From NCBI GenBank assembly GCA_035620975.1, contig DASPFV010000238.1:1-15925 (forward strand): a stretch of DNA of 15,925 bases, in the 5' to 3' direction. The translations under genes and the position numbers were made by a program. Under the pieces are notes generated by a model. The model was not told the DNA's origin and searched no databases. It saw only the letters and a program-made list of their open reading frames with translations. This DNA is from DASPFV01 sp035620975. Its GTDB lineage: Bacteria; Acidobacteriota; Vicinamibacteria; Vicinamibacterales; 2-12-FULL-66-21. This document shows positions 6,360 through 14,251 of this stretch, piece by piece. Position 1 is the first letter of the stretch. Each line of letters opens with the position of its first letter.

Positions 6360-7061
6360 TCAGTGGATCTCGAGCGTCGTGGCGGCGCCCGGCACCGCCT
6401 CGACCAGCGAGAGCCAGGCGCGCTCGGTGCGCGGCGAGTTCCGGGCCAGCTCGCCTCCATACCAGGAGGCATCACGGCAGGGATCGGGCGGCCGACAGGT
6501 CCACATCCGGCGCACCATGAGGGCGACCCCGATGAGCGGAACGCGCACGTTGAAGAAGGGAGGCGGTGGCGCCGCCTTCCGGCCGCGCGGAATCTCGAGT
6601 CGAAGCCCTTCACGGCTCACGTCGATGATTTGCGAGGGCACGCCCTCGACCACCACGTCGAACCTGGCCCGCTTGCGCTCCGAGCGCCGGACCGGCCGGC
6701 TTTCCATCACCGCCATCGCGACGGTACAGACGAGCATCGCCCGGTCCACCGGCCGGGCGAGATACATCGCCCCGCGCGCGAGCGCCTGGGCCTCGTCGGC
6801 TGGTTCCGGATCGCCGATGACGAGGATCGGCGTCTGCGGATTCCGGGCGCGGATGAGTTTCAGCGCCTGCACTGCCTGGTGAAACGCGAACGACGCGTCC
6901 ACCACGGCGAGATCGAACGGCCGGTCCCTCAGCTCCTCCGCGACACGGCCCGCGGTCCCGACGCGAACCGGTTCGAATCCTTCGCAGACCAGCCAGTCAC
7001 TCAGGAACGTGCATTCGGCAGAGTGCGGGGTCGCCACAAGGATGCGCGGTCGGGATGCCAT
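6360..7061 (-). CDS. Atypical receiver domain - PilZ protein
   Basis: A 233-residue cytoplasmic protein. Residues 4-118 have the receiver fold pattern (RILVATPHS, FDLAVVDAS with Asp55 where the phospho-acceptor would be, TPILVIGDPE, ALARGAMYLARPV). However, the acidic pair near residue 10 is absent and the conserved Lys-Pro reads Arg-Pro (103-104), so normal phosphorylation is doubtful. Residues 125-230 form a PilZ domain with the c-di-GMP motifs RxxxR (125-129, RRSER) and DxSxxG (147-152, DVSREG). The ending is unrelated to known output domains I can name. The ATG at 7061 begins directly before the first strand; a GTG at 7100 would add 13 Pro/Ala-rich residues. It likely answers c-di-GMP; the target is unknown. 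It ends convergent with mscL and appears to stand alone. Confidence 0.85.
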   Translation of the reverse strand: MASRPRILVATPHSAECTFLSDWLVCEGFEPVRVGTAGRVAEELRDRPFDLAVVDASFAFHQAVQALKLIRARNPQTPILVIGDPEPADEAQALARGAMYLARPVDRAMLVCTVAMAVMESRPVRRSERKRARFDVVVEGVPSQIIDVSREGLRLEIPRGRKAAPPPPFFNVRVPLIGVALMVRRMWTCRPPDPCRDASWYGGELARNSPRTERAWLSLVEAVPGAATTLEIH

Positions 7062-7348
7062 GACCGGCGCGGGGGGTGCAGCGGCCGTGCCATGCGGCAC
7101 TCGCCTTCAAAAACGCAGAAGTCCTGCACATGGTGGCCTGGCGCGCGTCCGCCTGCGCTCCGATTTGCGGGCGGGACCCCGAATTCGTAATCGGCCGCAG
7201 CGCCACCCCTCGGCCCATGCAGGCAGAGTGTGCCGATCGCGCACTCGGCTCCGCCCGGAGCCACCGCGACCGAGATGCCGTCCGGCTGCAAACGACCGAG
7301 CTGACGGGCAGTCGCCATCTCGAGCGGCCCGGACGCCCGCGACCACGA
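7062..7348. other. Intergenic region with no confident gene
   Basis: About 290 bp between the lipoprotein stop and the receiver-PilZ start, both on the minus strand. A minus-strand reading frame crosses it (start 7318) but its third-position bias is weaker than in the neighbouring genes and it runs into the next gene. No clear promoter, terminator or dyad was seen. Confidence 0.5.
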
Positions 7349-8008
7349 TCAGCACAACGGGACGGCGGGGTTGAAGTTCTCGAACAGCCCGGCCGGGTTG
7401 TGCCAGAACAGCCAGATGTGCAGCACCCAGGCCTGAAATCCATCCTCGCGCGCGAAGTCGACTCCGAGCAGCGAGGGCGGGTCGTCGTGCACCCACGTGT
7501 CGTACGGCACGAAGTAATCCAGGGCCGCGAACTTCACCCCGCCGTTCTCCTTGGGCGCGTAGACGAGGAACTCGGGCTCCAGGAGGTTGACTTCGCCGTC
7601 GCCGATCAGATCCTTGTGGGCGTAGGTGTAGTGATATCCCATGCCCCCTCTGACCGGATCGGAAATGCAGACCCCCGGACCCGGCGCCGGGATGCTGTAG
7701 CCATACTCGACGGCCTTGTCGAAGTTGTGGAATGGGGCGACGAGCCGGCGCAGCTCGTCGAGCTGCTGCGCAATCTCCGGCGTCATCTTCAGCTCGACTT
7801 TTTGTCCGCCCGCGGCGGCCGTGGTCGCGTGATGCGCGTGCGCGGTCGCAGCGGCCCGCACGCCCGCGACCGCTGCCGCGTTCCCTGCGGGTGACGCGCC
7901 AGCAGCACCGACCGCGCTCGGTGAGGGCACTTCGGGCGCCGGCGCATTCGCGTCGCAGGCCGCCACGGCAGCACACATGATCCCGATCAGAACATGTCGA
8001 GTCTTCAT
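7349..8008 (-). CDS. Lipoprotein of unknown function
   Basis: A 219-residue predicted lipoprotein. The signal MKTRHVLIGIMCAAVAAC ends in a lipobox (VAAC, Cys18), followed by an Ala/Pro/His-rich linker to about residue 70. The conserved-looking domain (about 75-219) contains FHNFDKAVEYGYSIPAPGP, CISDPVRGGMGYHYTY, GEVNLLEPEFLVYAP, VKFAALDYFVPYDTW and a C-terminal VLHIWLFWHNPAGLFENFNP. From memory this resembles an unnamed family of secreted proteins sharing a GMGxHY motif and a final WxxNPxGxFxxxNP motif; no activity is known to me. The ATG at 8008 has GGAGG 5 bases upstream, better supported than an in-frame extension to 8092. It lies tail to head with the receiver-PilZ gene 287 bp away. Confidence 0.8.
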   Translation of the reverse strand: MKTRHVLIGIMCAAVAACDANAPAPEVPSPSAVGAAGASPAGNAAAVAGVRAAATAHAHHATTAAAGGQKVELKMTPEIAQQLDELRRLVAPFHNFDKAVEYGYSIPAPGPGVCISDPVRGGMGYHYTYAHKDLIGDGEVNLLEPEFLVYAPKENGGVKFAALDYFVPYDTWVHDDPPSLLGVDFAREDGFQAWVLHIWLFWHNPAGLFENFNPAVPLC

Positions 8009-8406
8009 TGGTCCCTCCAGATCCGCTATCCGGTGAGCCGCCCGGCTCTGCGGTCGAGGGAATAAGCCGGAAGCATGGAAGATTCGGCTCATGTAGCGGC
8101 GGGGCTCAAACGAGGACCGGTGTCCAGGCGCCTTGAGCCGGTTTGCCCGGACTTCTGGCTTTCAGAGAGGGCGCGGAATCCGAGGGCGAGACGCTGGAAC
8201 GGGGACAGGGAGCGTGATACCGTGGCCGCCCCTCCCGATTGCGTCCGTTCGCCACGGGGCCCTGCGGGCAGACGGCGAGCCAGCATCGGGCGTGCAGTCG
8301 GGGTTGGTGTTCGCCACGCTGTGCCTGAGCACGCCGCGCCGGCGGCCGTTCCGCGGCGTCCAGCCCCCACGTGGCGGGCAGCAAAGAAGCAGCAGGGAGG
8401 GACATC
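8009..8406. other. 398-bp divergent intergenic region with inverted repeats
   Basis: It separates the lipoprotein gene (minus) from the DUF4242 gene (plus) and should hold both promoters, but I see no convincing -35/-10 pair. A small stem GAGCC-GCCC-GGCTC lies at 8035-8048 in the lipoprotein leader. A longer nested inverted repeat is listed separately. Open frames here on both strands look like GC-driven noise. Confidence 0.5.
8103..8139. repeat. Nested inverted repeat in divergent intergenic region
   Basis: GGCTCAA at 8103-8109 pairs with TTGAGCC at 8133-8139. Inside it GGAC and GTCC (within GGACCGGTGTCC) form a second stem. It could be a regulator site or a structured leader, about 95 bp before the lipoprotein ATG on the minus strand and 270 bp before the DUF4242 gene. 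No known factor is assigned. Confidence 0.35.
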
Positions 8407-8673
8407 ATGCCTCGCTACCTCATCGAGCGGACCGTCGGGAAACTCACCCGCGAGGAAATCGACGCCGGGTCCCGACGTTCCATCGAAGTGCTCTCGGAGC
8501 TGCCCGGAGTCGTCTGGATTCGAAGCTACATCTCGGATGCCGAAGGCAAGATCTACTGCGAGTACGAGGCGCCGAGCGCCGAGCTGATTCGGGAGCACGC
8601 GCGCCGCGCCGGGCTGCCCGTCGATCGGATCGTCGAGATCGACCTGGAGATCAGTCCAGCCATGTTCCGGTGA
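8407..8673 (+). CDS. DUF4242 (SCO4226-like) small protein
   Basis: An 88-residue ferredoxin-fold type protein. MPRYLIERTVGKLTREEIDAG opens the domain, followed by VLSELPGVVWIRSYISDAEGKIYCEYEAPS and IREHARRAGLPVDRIVEID. These match the pattern of the DUF4242 family, of which Streptomyces SCO4226 was described as a nickel-binding protein. Whether this member binds metal is not evident. The ATG at 8407 has GGAGGG 6 bases upstream, so an in-frame extension to 8371 is rejected. It lies 34 bp before the ECF sigma gene and may be transcribed with it. Confidence 0.85.
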   Translation: MPRYLIERTVGKLTREEIDAGSRRSIEVLSELPGVVWIRSYISDAEGKIYCEYEAPSAELIREHARRAGLPVDRIVEIDLEISPAMFR

Positions 8674-8707
8674 TTCCCCGCGGCGCTACACGGAGCCCCG
8701 GAGTCCC

Positions 8708-9277
8708 ATGTCACGTCAGGGCGAGGTGACGCGGCTGCTCGCGGATCTCGGCCGGGACGGCCGGGCCGCCGTCGACCGTCTGATTCCTCTCCTGTACGCC
8801 GAGCTGCGCCAGCTGGCACACCGCCATCTCCGGCGTGAACGCATGAACCACACGCTGGACACGAGCGCGCTCGTGCACGAGGCCTACCTGAAGCTCGTCG
8901 GGTTCGATCGAATCGCCTGGCAGAACCGCGCGCACTTCCTCGCGGTGGCCGCGCAGGCCATGCGCCGTGTCCTCGTCGACTACGCCGTCAAGCGAACCGC
9001 GCGGAAGCGCGGCGGGATCGCGCACCGGGTGCCGCTCGGGGACATTGCCGCCGGCTCCGCGGCCGGGGTCGAGGGGATCGTCGAGCTCGACGCCGCGCTG
9101 GACCGCCTGGCGGCGGTAAGCGTGCGCCTCACCCGCGTCGTGGAATGCCGGTACTTCGCCGGCATGAGCATCGAAGAGACTGCCGATGCCCTCGATGTCT
9201 CCCCGGCCACGATCAAGCGGGACTGGACGATTGCCCGCGCCTGGCTGAACCGCGAACTGGGGAGAAAGCAGCCATGA
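8708..9277 (+). CDS. ECF-type RNA polymerase sigma factor
   Basis: A 189-residue sigma-70 family protein of the ECF class common in Acidobacteria and Planctomycetes. Region 2 spans about 15-90 (LIPLLYAELRQLAHRHLRRE, DTSALVHEAYLKLV, WQNRAHFLAVAAQAMRRVLVDYAVKRTARKRGG). Region 4 spans about 130-185 with the helix-turn-helix MSIEETADALDVSPATIKRD. GGAG lies 5 bases before the ATG. The stop TGA overlaps the next ATG as ATGA, so its translation is probably coupled to the large kinase gene. No classical anti-sigma factor is adjacent; the linked kinase is the natural candidate for control, as in other ECF sigmas paired with Ser/Thr kinases. Target promoters are unknown. Confidence 0.92.
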   Translation: MSRQGEVTRLLADLGRDGRAAVDRLIPLLYAELRQLAHRHLRRERMNHTLDTSALVHEAYLKLVGFDRIAWQNRAHFLAVAAQAMRRVLVDYAVKRTARKRGGIAHRVPLGDIAAGSAAGVEGIVELDAALDRLAAVSVRLTRVVECRYFAGMSIEETADALDVSPATIKRDWTIARAWLNRELGRKQP

Positions 9278-12200
9278 GGTTCGCCGAGTGGTGGCGCGCG
9301 CTCCATCTCCGCCTGCAGCGGCCACGCCCGTCACTGCCGGTGGGCCCGGAGTGGTCGCGCGTGGAGCAGGTCTTCAGCCGCGCCGCCGACCTCTCTGCGG
9401 CCGAGCAACGTGCCTTCCTCGACGAGGCCTGCGAGGGGCATCCCGAGCTGCTGCAGGAGGTCCTCGAACTGCTGGCTGCGAGCGAACGGCCCGGCGTGAT
9501 CGATCACCCGGTGGACAACGTGCTCGCGCAGCTCTTGACGCCCGCGGACACGCCGACCCGTGAGCTTCCGGCCGAGCGGCTTCCGACCCGCTATCGCCTG
9601 ATCGAGCGCCTACCAGGCGGTGGGATGGGCGTGATCTACAAGGCGCGTGACACGCGCCTCGAGCGCACGGTCGCGCTCAAGTTCCTTCCAACCTCGCTGA
9701 GCGCCGACAGCCGCGCCAAGGGCAGGTTCCTTCTCGAGGCCCGGGCCGCGGCGGCGCTGGATCATCCGAACGTCTGCGCCATTCACGAAATTGGTGAAAC
9801 CCCTGACGGCCAGCTGTTCATCGCGATGCCCTTCTACGAAGGGCGGACGGTCGCGGACCGGGTCAGCCAGGGTGGTCTGCCCCTGAATGAGGCGCTGTCG
9901 ATCGCGGCACAGGTGGCCGAGGGCCTCGGCCACGCGCATGCCAGGGGAATCGTCCATCGCGACATCAAGCCCGGCAACCTGATCGTCCTTGCGGACGGGA
10001 CCGTCAAGATTCTGGACTTCGGGATCGCGAGGTTCGGCGACTGGAGGATGACCCGGACAGGCGCAGCGGTCGGCACGCTCGCGTACATGAGCCCGGAGCA
10101 GCTGCGGCGCGAGCCGGTGGACGGCCGCACCGACGTGTGGTCCCTCGGGGTCGTGCTCTTCGAGATGCTCACCGGCCGCCGGCCCTTCGACTCCCCGGAC
10201 GAGCACGCCACGCGGGAGGCGATCGCTTTCGCTCCGCCGCCGTCGCTTCGCGCCGCGCGGCCGGACGTTCCCGAAGAGGTCTGCCGCCTCGTGGCGCGCG
10301 CGCTCGCGAAGCATCCCGACGATCGGCCGGCCGGCGCGCGCGAGTTCGCTGCGACGATTCAGTCGCTTTCGGCCGGGAGCCCTGCGGAGCGGGCGGAGGT
10401 CCCGGCCGGACTGTCGGCGACACCGCAGGACGCACGCGGTCACACTGCCGACACTGCACAGGTGCTCCCGGGCGGCGAGCGGCGGCCCGCGACGGTCATC
10501 GTTGCGGCACTCTCCGGCTACGCCGAGCTCGTCGAGCGCTGCACGCTCCCCGAGGTGGATCTGCTGATGCGGCGGTTGAAGCAGGACGCCTGGGAGATCG
10601 TCGAACGCCACGGCGGCACGATCAACGAGTTCGGGGAGGACCGGATCGTGCTCCTCTTCGGGGTTCCGGTCACGATGGAGGACCACGCCGCACGCGCGGT
10701 GCGGGCCGCGCTGGAGCTCCGGACGCTCGTGAGCAGGTGCCGCGCGACGCAGGCGGGCGCCGCCAGCCTCGCCCTCCACATGGCGATCGACACGGGAGAA
10801 GCGGCCGTCCAGCGCGTCGAGGGATCGCTCGTCCCGTACCGCATCGCTGGCCGTCCAGTCCGCCGGGCGGCACAGCTCTCGGCACACGCGCGCACCGACG
10901 AGGTGCTCATCTCGCCCGAGGGCGAACGCGCCGTGCACGCGCAGTTCGACGTCTCGGTCGTGCAGGAGCTGACGGTTTCCGCCGACAGCGAGTCCTTCAC
11001 CCCGTTTCGAGTGCTGAGTGAGGGACCGCCCGACCGGCTCGATCCTACGGTGGAGCGGCCGGTGCTCACGACCTTTGCGGGCCGGGAAGAGGAGCTCACG
11101 ACGCTGGTCCGCGCCGTCGACGAGGCTCGCGCCGGGCGTGGACGCGTGGTAACCGTCGCCGGCGAGGCGGGCATGGGGAAAAGCCGGCTCCTCCTGGAGC
11201 TGCGGCGCAGACTCGATCCGGCGACCGTGACGGTTCTGACTGGCCGTGGTTCCTCGTACGGGCAGTCCGTGGCTTACGTCCCATTCGTCAGTGCAGTCCA
11301 GCAGATCCTCGGCCTGGATCCGCTGGCGCGCGCGACCTGGAGTGACACTGATATCGTTCGCCGCGTCGAGAGCCTGGGCCCGGGGTTGACCACGTTCCTG
11401 CCCTGGTACCTCCGGCTGCTCTCGGTTCCGAGCGAGGCCCACCCGATTCCGATGCTGCTCCACGCCGAGCGTCTCCCGCTCGCGTTCCAGGACGCCCTGC
11501 TCGCGTTGATCGCCGCCGCCTCCGACCGCCATCCAGTCGTCCTGCTGCTGGAGGACTGGCACTGGGTGGATCCAGCGTCCGATGCGGTGCTGAAGGCGAT
11601 GGCACGCCGGGTCTCCGGGCAGCGGTTGCTGATAGTCGTGACGTCGCGATTGGCTGTCGAGCAAGCCACGATGGGTCGCGACGAACACCTGGTGCTGCCG
11701 CTGCGTCCGCTCGAGGCCGAGGCGGCCTCGCTCATACTCAGGGCGGTGCTGCAGGCGGACGACGTCCCCCATGACCTGGAAGCGCCCATACACGAACGAA
11801 CGGCGGGAAATCCATTCTTCATCGAGGAGATCGCCAGGAGCCTCGTGGAGAATGGGGCCATCCGGGTCGAAGACCGTCGTGCCCGCCTGATCTCGTCGTC
11901 CGCACTGCACCTTCCGCCCACAGTACAGGCCGTGATCCGGGCGCGGCTGGATCGGCTCGACCTCGATGCGCGACAGGCGCTGCGTGCCGCGTCGGTGATC
12001 GGTCGCGAGTTCAGCCGGCACATGCTGGATCGGGTGCTTGGCAGCCTCGTGGACTCGAAGCCAGCCATCCAGACTCTCCTGACCGTCGGGCTCTTCGAAC
12101 AGATGGGCGATCCGTCGAGCCAACGGTACCGATTCCGCCATGTGCTGACGCAGGAAGCAGCCTACGCAGGGCTGCTCGAGCACCAGCGGGCTCGCCTGCA

Positions 12201-14058
12201 CGCGGCTGCCGGTGCCGCCATCGAGGCGACCTCCGAGGGTGAGCTCGACGACCGGCTCGATCGCCTCGCCCGTCACTTCAGCCTCGCGGAGGACTGGCCG
12301 AAGGCGGTCCACTACGCGCTGGAGCTCGCGGACCGCATGCGCAGCTTCGGCCACCTGGCCGAGGCCATGAGTCTGCTCGACGGGGCGCGCGAGTGGGCCA
12401 CGCAGCTCGGCGACCCGCAGCGGTCCGCGGTGATTCCGAGGATCCTCTTCTCGCAGGAACGACTCTGCGACTTGCTCGGCCACCGCGAACGCCAGGGACG
12501 CATCATCGGGGAGCTCATCGACGCCCTGGAGGCGAGCGGCGACGCGTCCGGACTCGCGGAAGCGTTCCTGCGCAGGGGCGATCTGCACACGATTCTCCGG
12601 GACTACGAGGCGGCGGAGGCGGCACTGCAACGATCGCTGGCCTTGCGCCGTGAACTGCACGATGCGCTGGGCGAGCGCAGCTCGCTCCGGGGCATCGGGT
12701 TTCTCCGGTGGTCCCAGCAGCGGTACTCGGAGGCGCTGGCCTGCAACGAGGCTGCCCTGGAGATCGATCGCCGGCAGGGGCAGCTCACCGCGATTGTCGG
12801 CGACCTGCACAATCTCGGCACGCTCCACACCTCCCTGGGCAACTTCGAACGCGCCCGCGACTGCCTGGAGGAGGCGCTCGCGCTGAGCGAACCCGGCAGG
12901 GGAGGTTCGGACCCGGCGTTCGCAGAGCTGTGGAGGAAGAGGCTGTACGTGCTCTACAGTTACGGGGCTCTCCTCTCGGCGTGCGGCGAGCTCGATCGCG
13001 CGCTCGAGTACCTGGGGCCGCAGGGTGAGTGGTGGAGTGAGCACGAAAGGCCGCTCGTCGGCCCGTTCTTCCTTGCGGCAGCCGCGCAAGTGCACTTGCG
13101 CAAGGGGATGCTGGCCGAATCCCTGGACAGCTATCGGCAGGCCATCGAGCTGAGCCGGCGGGTCCGCTACGCGCCGATGCTCGCGCAGGTACTGCAGCTC
13201 GCCGGGAACCTCCTCGCGGGGCTGGGGCGTGACCGGGAGGCGTTGGATCACCTCGAAGAAGCGCGGCGCGTCTACCGCGACCTCGACGATCGCGGGGGCG
13301 AAGCGCTCGTCTCCGCCGGAGCCGCCGCGGCCTACGAACGGCTCGGCCGGCACGGAGAGGCGTTCGCGGCGTGGGAGCGCGTCCTCGAGCTCCGGCGAGT
13401 CGAGGGCGAGAGCGAACGCGTGCTCCAGGCGCTCGAAGCGCTCGGCCGTCTCGCGCGCCGCCTGCAACCCGCGTCAGTCGCCCTGCGCTATCTCGAAGAG
13501 GCGGCCGCCGTGGCTGACGCCCTTGGCGACCTGAAGGCCGGTGCGCGCGTGCGGAACGCCGCCGGAATCGTGGAGTGGAGCCGTCGTCGTCATCGGGAGG
13601 CCTTGCGACACTTCGAGCGGGCGCTCGAGCTGTTTGCCGCGCTGGGCGACGACGAGGGTACGGGCCTCATGATGAACAGCATTGGCGTCACGCTTTCGGC
13701 GCTGGGCCTCGGAGCCGACGCCGACGCCCGGCTGCAGCAGGCGCTCGCGCATCACCGGCGCACGGGGCAGCGCCATCTCGAGGGGCATGCTCTCGCCGCG
13801 CTCGGAGATCTGTGCTGGGACAACGGCGAGCCCGACGCCGCAGCCGCCTGGTACGAGCAGTCGAGGGCGCTTCGGGAATCGATTGGAGACGTCCGGGGAG
13901 AGGGCTGGATGCTGCAGCGGCTCGCCCGGGCCCGCATCGCGCGTCAGGAGCGCGACGCAGCCGACCACCTGCTCGCCCGCGCCGCGGAGCTTGCCGTCCG
14001 TTGTTCGGACGAGGAGCTGATGGAGGCCTGTGCCCAGATCCGGGCCGGAGTCCGATGA
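9274..14058 (+). CDS. Ser/Thr kinase - degenerate cyclase - AAA ATPase - TPR protein
   Basis: A 1594-residue signalling protein. Residues 1-105 are the short N-terminal module usual before such kinases (WSRVEQVFSRAADLSAAEQRAFLDEA). The kinase (107-365) has GGGMGVIYKA, Lys136 in VALKF, HRDIKPGN (228-235), DFG (248-250) and SPE (273-275), so it looks active. Residues 404-550 resemble a class III adenylate/guanylate cyclase, but the first metal Asp is Ala411, the second is Glu455, and the GDxVN...R motif reads GRPVRRAAQ, so it should be inactive. The AAA/STAND-like ATPase follows (FAGREEEL at 601; Walker A GEAGMGKSR at 630-638; Walker B VVLLLED at 755-761). A TPR array fills about 1005-1594. There are no membrane helices. 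The frame is open upstream, but the ATG overlapping the sigma stop is the natural start. Confidence 0.92.
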   Translation: MRFAEWWRALHLRLQRPRPSLPVGPEWSRVEQVFSRAADLSAAEQRAFLDEACEGHPELLQEVLELLAASERPGVIDHPVDNVLAQLLTPADTPTRELPAERLPTRYRLIERLPGGGMGVIYKARDTRLERTVALKFLPTSLSADSRAKGRFLLEARAAAALDHPNVCAIHEIGETPDGQLFIAMPFYEGRTVADRVSQGGLPLNEALSIAAQVAEGLGHAHARGIVHRDIKPGNLIVLADGTVKILDFGIARFGDWRMTRTGAAVGTLAYMSPEQLRREPVDGRTDVWSLGVVLFEMLTGRRPFDSPDEHATREAIAFAPPPSLRAARPDVPEEVCRLVARALAKHPDDRPAGAREFAATIQSLSAGSPAERAEVPAGLSATPQDARGHTADTAQVLPGGERRPATVIVAALSGYAELVERCTLPEVDLLMRRLKQDAWEIVERHGGTINEFGEDRIVLLFGVPVTMEDHAARAVRAALELRTLVSRCRATQAGAASLALHMAIDTGEAAVQRVEGSLVPYRIAGRPVRRAAQLSAHARTDEVLISPEGERAVHAQFDVSVVQELTVSADSESFTPFRVLSEGPPDRLDPTVERPVLTTFAGREEELTTLVRAVDEARAGRGRVVTVAGEAGMGKSRLLLELRRRLDPATVTVLTGRGSSYGQSVAYVPFVSAVQQILGLDPLARATWSDTDIVRRVESLGPGLTTFLPWYLRLLSVPSEAHPIPMLLHAERLPLAFQDALLALIAAASDRHPVVLLLEDWHWVDPASDAVLKAMARRVSGQRLLIVVTSRLAVEQATMGRDEHLVLPLRPLEAEAASLILRAVLQADDVPHDLEAPIHERTAGNPFFIEEIARSLVENGAIRVEDRRARLISSSALHLPPTVQAVIRARLDRLDLDARQALRAASVIGREFSRHMLDRVLGSLVDSKPAIQTLLTVGLFEQMGDPSSQRYRFRHVLTQEAAYAGLLEHQRARLHAAAGAAIEATSEGELDDRLDRLARHFSLAEDWPKAVHYALELADRMRSFGHLAEAMSLLDGAREWATQLGDPQRSAVIPRILFSQERLCDLLGHRERQGRIIGELIDALEASGDASGLAEAFLRRGDLHTILRDYEAAEAALQRSLALRRELHDALGERSSLRGIGFLRWSQQRYSEALACNEAALEIDRRQGQLTAIVGDLHNLGTLHTSLGNFERARDCLEEALALSEPGRGGSDPAFAELWRKRLYVLYSYGALLSACGELDRALEYLGPQGEWWSEHERPLVGPFFLAAAAQVHLRKGMLAESLDSYRQAIELSRRVRYAPMLAQVLQLAGNLLAGLGRDREALDHLEEARRVYRDLDDRGGEALVSAGAAAAYERLGRHGEAFAAWERVLELRRVEGESERVLQALEALGRLARRLQPASVALRYLEEAAAVADALGDLKAGARVRNAAGIVEWSRRRHREALRHFERALELFAALGDDEGTGLMMNSIGVTLSALGLGADADARLQQALAHHRRTGQRHLEGHALAALGDLCWDNGEPDAAAAWYEQSRALRESIGDVRGEGWMLQRLARARIARQERDAADHLLARAAELAVRCSDEELMEACAQIRAGVR

Positions 14059-14087
14059 GCCGCGTCCGCTCGCGTTTTCGCAACGGG

Positions 14088-14099
14088 GGTAGCGCTACC
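14088..14099. promoter_or_regulatory. LacI-family-type operator palindrome
   Basis: GGTAGCGCTACC is a perfect 12-bp palindrome with the central GCGC typical of LacI-family operators. It resembles the xyl-box of xanthomonads (TGGTAGCGCTAACA, quoted from memory). It lies 29 bp after the kinase stop and 164 bp before the GH43 start. No LacI-type gene is in the window, so the regulator would be encoded elsewhere. Confidence 0.55.
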
Positions 14100-14182
14100 T
14101 TGCCACATTCGGCTCAGCGACCATCGGCAAGTGCTCGCCCCGCGTGATCCGCGGTCCGGTGTCCTGACCCGCGCCTCGATGC

Positions 14183-14212
14183 TTGACAGCGTCTCCGGCC
14201 TCCGTGGATAGT
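14183..14212 (+). promoter_or_regulatory. Predicted sigma-70 promoter of the GH43 gene
   Basis: A consensus -35 TTGACA (14183-14188) is followed by an 18-bp spacer and GATAGT (14207-14212; four of six matches to TATAAT). It lies 39 bp before the GH43 ATG, a normal leader length, and shows this gene need not depend on read-through from the kinase. Confidence 0.55.
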
Positions 14213-14251
14213 CACGGCGGATGCCACCGCGGGCGTCCCGAAAGGAGCTCG

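Noticed and set aside
7001..7318. A 105-codon minus-strand frame across the gap before the receiver-PilZ gene
   Set aside because: Codon third positions are less GC-rich than in the real genes, it overlaps the PilZ gene start, and the product is not recognisable.
9610..13467. A 1285-codon open frame antisense to the kinase gene
   Set aside because: The sense frame encodes intact kinase, ATPase and TPR motifs. The antisense product shows no recognisable domain and is rich in Arg, Pro and Gly, as expected from GC-driven antisense openness.
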